Made by a program: the position numbers and the translations under genes
The notes under the pieces: generated by a model
The model's database searches: none
Told to the model about the DNA's origin: nothing
What the model saw: the letters and a program-made list of their open reading frames with translations, nothing else
In this document: piece after piece, positions 61,786 to 64,000 of the stretch
Position numbering within the stretch: position 1 is the stretch's first letter
Layout: each line of letters starts with the position of its first letter
NCBI GenBank assembly: GCA_900323505.1
Contig: OOIN01000014.1
Span: 1 to 64,000 of the forward strand
DNA: 64,000 bases
Origin: Ustilago trichophora
Lineage: Eukaryota; Basidiomycota; Ustilaginomycetes; Ustilaginales; Ustilaginaceae
Reading direction: 5' to 3'

Positions 61786-62835
61786 TTACTTTGATGATTT
61801 TTTGACGTCTTGTAATCTATCCAAGAGGACTTTTGTGCAATTTTTGAGCGCCAGCTTTTCTGCGTCTTCTGCGAAACCACAACCAGCCCATCTTATTCTA
61901 CCTTTTTCATCGATCAGATAGGTATAACCTACATGTTTATTGTGGAAGCCTAAAGCGTCTTTTTCGAGTTCGATGTTTTGAGCGGTTAAGAGGTAACTTT
62001 GGTGGAATTTGGGGTGGATTTGATTCCTTAAGCTGGATAAGAATAAACTTACTAAATAATTTTTTAAAGGATTGGATTGAAGATTAATTTGAACCAATTG
62101 AAAATCGTCATGATTGATCCAAGATTGCAAAGAATCATTGTAGAAAGATTTGGTATGTTCTTCACTTATTTTACTACCCAGCAGCGCAACGATCGAGATT
62201 TTATTGTGGAATAATGATACCGTATTCGTCTTGATCTTGTCAGAAAGTCGAATCCCTTCAATTCGTGGAAACCATAAAGAACGTGAAGATTTAATCAACG
62301 TAGAAGGTGCACGCCAAGTTTTACCACCATGCGAACGTATAGCGTGAAAATCGTGAAAATATCCTCGTGTTGCTTCCCGAACTATGGCTTTACGACTTTC
62401 CATCCGATAAGACGAAGATGTCAGTCGTTCGCGTCTTTCACTCCATGATGCAGGTGCGGATGATGGAGGCGTAGGTAATCCAAGCGCAAAAGAGAGATAA
62501 GGTAAAGGTTGAGTATTCAATGTCTCCGGTGAGACGGATGATTCTCGAACCAATGGCTTAGTCGATGACGTTGTCGTTGACGTTGACGTTGACGTTGACG
62601 ATGTTGTTGTTGATGTTGATGTTGATGTTGATGGTGATGTTGATGGTGATGATGTTGATGATGATGGTGAACCAGTCGTAGAAGAGGAAGAAGGAGAAGG
62701 AGTAGGATTTTTGTCAAGTGCAACGCAACAAGAGCTGAAAAATCTCCTTTCCACCCCAGCAACCACCACCACCACTTTTCTGCCTCCTCCAACACTCGTC
62801 AAAGGCACACGAGGCAAACAAATCGATCGCAGCAT
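61786..62835 (-). CDS. ATP10: ATP10, mitochondrial F1Fo-ATPase assembly factor
   Basis: This is a mitochondrial inner-membrane chaperone needed to assemble ATP synthase subunit 6. ATG 62835 gives 349 residues. The N-terminus (MLRSICLPRVPLTSVGGGRK...ERRF) is Arg-rich, a likely presequence. A Ser/Thr/Pro low-complexity insert (about 48-95, from a TCAACG-type repeat) separates it from the conserved part: EATRGYFHDFHAIRSHGGKT, SSRSLWFPRIEG, KISIVALLGSKISEEHTKS, LVQINLQSNPLKNYLVSLF, HPKFHQSYLLT, ALGFHNKHVGYTYLIDEKGR and IRWAGCGFAEDAEKLAL. These match the ATP10 family (PF05176). The insert is unusual in length; the conserved portion looks intact. Confidence 0.9.
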   Translation of the reverse strand: MLRSICLPRVPLTSVGGGRKVVVVVAGVERRFFSSCCVALDKNPTPSPSSSSTTGSPSSSTSSPSTSPSTSTSTSTTTSSTSTSTSTTTSSTKPLVRESSVSPETLNTQPLPYLSFALGLPTPPSSAPASWSERRERLTSSSYRMESRKAIVREATRGYFHDFHAIRSHGGKTWRAPSTLIKSSRSLWFPRIEGIRLSDKIKTNTVSLFHNKISIVALLGSKISEEHTKSFYNDSLQSWINHDDFQLVQINLQSNPLKNYLVSLFLSSLRNQIHPKFHQSYLLTAQNIELEKDALGFHNKHVGYTYLIDEKGRIRWAGCGFAEDAEKLALKNCTKVLLDRLQDVKKSSK

Positions 62836-63265
62836 CGTCGTAAATGCGAGTGAAAGTGGATCCGAAGCGCCCTATGAAGTACGGGAGGAGAAAGGAAAAA
62901 CAAAAGGTGACGTTCGTTTGAGAATCCAAGTAAAGATGATGTAGATGAAAAAGGAACAACGACAAGAAAGATCGCAAAAACCAGAAGAATGGGCTTGAAA
63001 AAATAGCTCACCTTCCTGATCTCCGATTTCCGATTTTCGAACAAAACAAATCCCCCTTTCATCACACACAAAGAAAATATCTCTCATACAAGCTTCCAGA
63101 TTCTGAGCAGACGTGTGTCATGCCCTCACTTAGGCAAGACGATCAAGGTTACACTAGGGTGGATAAATGGTGCAAAATCTTGTGTCTATTTTGCCGAAAT
63201 CAACATACAGTACAAAACAGTACAGTACAGAGGCAAGAATCTATAGGAAAGGGTAGGGTGAGGGG
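62836..63265. other. Spacer between ATP10 promoter and CaaX gene 3' end
   Basis: This 430-bp spacer has TACAGTACAG-type repeats at 63207-63230. A telomere-like word (GGGTAGGGTGAGGGGTTAGG, 63251-63270) occurs near the CaaX gene stop but is too degenerate to be an interstitial telomere. No gene is seen. Confidence 0.45.
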
Positions 63266-64000
63266 TTAGGAAATGACACACTCTTCCTTTTTCTGCTTTT
63301 GCGGGGCGAACCCCATCTCTGCAAACGTATTGTATGGTTTCTTGTCTTCGGAAGAAGAAGCGGCAGAGGTTTGGGAGGAGGAAGCGCTTGGATGGGCTGT
63401 AGAGTAGGTCGAGGAGGAGGTGGTGGAAGAGGAGGTAGGCGGAGGAGCAGGGCGGGTGTCGTTGAGTGTGTGTCCTGCGCCGCCGTGTCGGCCTGGTTTT
63501 GTGGATGGATGGGTGGAGGAGGCTATGCGACCAGTTTGGTGGTGATGATGGTGAACGACACCAGGTGAGGGGAGAGAAGGGTTAGTTCGAGGTGGTGGTT
63601 GCGACTGCGTTTGCGACTGCGATTGCTGGGTTGTACTGCTAGATGGTGGCATTGATGATGGCGCTACTGTGTCTCGACCCGGCTTTCCTTCAAAGCCATA
63701 GTTGGGCCTTCTTCTCCCCGCAGCCGTCTCTTCGACCATCTTCATCGTCTTTTTCCGAGACAGTTCCAGATGGTTTCCTCGCCCAGGAGCAGCAAGACGA
63801 CCTTCGTTGTTGACGTTGTTTGGCTTTCTTGGCGCTGTACCGGATCCAAAATACTGATCGTGCTCAGTCATGGGACTGCGACCCTCTTTATCGGATAGCA
63901 TCTTGGCCTGTGTACGCTTGCGTACCAACTTGTCGTCCATAACTGCTTCGTGCTGCTGACGCGACAATCCGAGCGCCTGCGGTCCTTGAAGCGCTTGCAG
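63266..64000 (-). CDS. 3' part of a CaaX-box protein, cut by window end
   Basis: The minus-strand frame is open from the window edge (LQALQGPQALGLSRQQ...) to TAA at 63266. The first in-window ATG codes for MDDKLVRKRTQAKML, but the open sequence before it suggests the gene starts beyond 64000. At least 244 residues are visible: a basic segment (ELSRKKTMKMVEETAAGRRR, PNYGFEGKPGRD), a disordered Ser/Pro/Gln/His-rich part with a His run, then KPYNTFAEMGFAPQKQ and the terminus KKEECVIS. CVIS is a typical CaaX box; Ser as last residue favours farnesylation. So the protein is probably membrane-attached through its C-terminus. The upstream domain is unseen, so identity is unknown. Confidence 0.7.
   Translation of the reverse strand: MQALQGPQALGLSRQQHEAVMDDKLVRKRTQAKMLSDKEGRSPMTEHDQYFGSGTAPRKPNNVNNEGRLAAPGRGNHLELSRKKTMKMVEETAAGRRRPNYGFEGKPGRDTVAPSSMPPSSSTTQQSQSQTQSQPPPRTNPSLPSPGVVHHHHHQTGRIASSTHPSTKPGRHGGAGHTLNDTRPAPPPTSSSTTSSSTYSTAHPSASSSQTSAASSSEDKKPYNTFAEMGFAPQKQKKEECVIS

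Noticed and set aside
63251..63270. Telomere-like GGGTAGGGTGAGGGGTTAGG
   Set aside because: Units are irregular and few, and overlap a gene 3' end; not an interstitial telomere.
1..64000. Transposons, CRISPR arrays, rRNA genes and secondary-metabolite clusters
   Set aside because: No transposase, integrase or reverse-transcriptase motifs, spaced direct repeats, rRNA cores or PKS/NRPS domains were seen.

Overview
The window is a chromosome end from a fungus. It opens with 28 perfect CCCTAA units, and the rest is a gene-dense, intron-poor euchromatic arm. Several traits point to a basidiomycete, most likely a smut (Ustilaginomycotina): the CCCTAA telomere, long intronless genes with few short GT-AG introns, a White Collar-1 protein with LOV/PAS domains but no GATA finger, long disordered low-complexity extensions, and CT/GA and TACTG microsatellites between genes. 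The species assignment is inference.

Layout. 1-168 is telomere. 1-2796 (-) is a P-loop NTPase gene whose reading frame runs without a stop straight into the telomere repeat. 3286-3723 (+) looks like a dead gene with three in-frame TGA codons. From about 3.8 kb the ordinary chromosome starts: BCAS3-like WD protein (-), a gene-like broken stretch near 8.5 kb, SDR oxidoreductase (-), a 27-residue membrane microprotein ORF (+), RNase P subunit Rpp1 (+), secreted alpha/beta-hydrolase esterase (-), long Fps1-like aquaglyceroporin (-), HSP90 (-, one intron), CCR4 deadenylase (+), CDK8/Srb10 kinase (-), degenerate SDR-like membrane protein (+), condensin SMC4 (-), STEEP1-family protein (+, three exons), His-rich hydrophilin-like protein (-), then about 5 kb with no convincing complete gene (38.9-44.1 kb). 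After that come White Collar-1 (-), FIP1 (+), RNPS1-like RRM protein (-), Prx5/Ahp1 peroxiredoxin (-, one intron), Gfo/Idh/MocA dehydrogenase (+), a large unknown membrane-anchored disordered protein (+), ATP10 (-), and the 3' part of a CaaX-box protein (-) cut by the window end.

Most genes are independent housekeeping or regulatory units. Themes recur: RNA metabolism (Rpp1, CCR4, FIP1, RNPS1-like), transcription control (CDK8, WC-1), chromosome structure (SMC4) and stress or osmotic handling (HSP90, aquaglyceroporin, peroxiredoxin, hydrophilin-like protein). No biosynthetic cluster, complete transposon, rRNA, tRNA or CRISPR array was recognised. The most unusual object is the telomere-truncated P-loop NTPase gene: its transcript would read into UUAGGG repeats, and its protein would end in a Val-Arg repeat.

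Many starts were chosen inside longer open frames by taking the first ATG with a sensible N-terminus. All calls rest on reading translations by eye.
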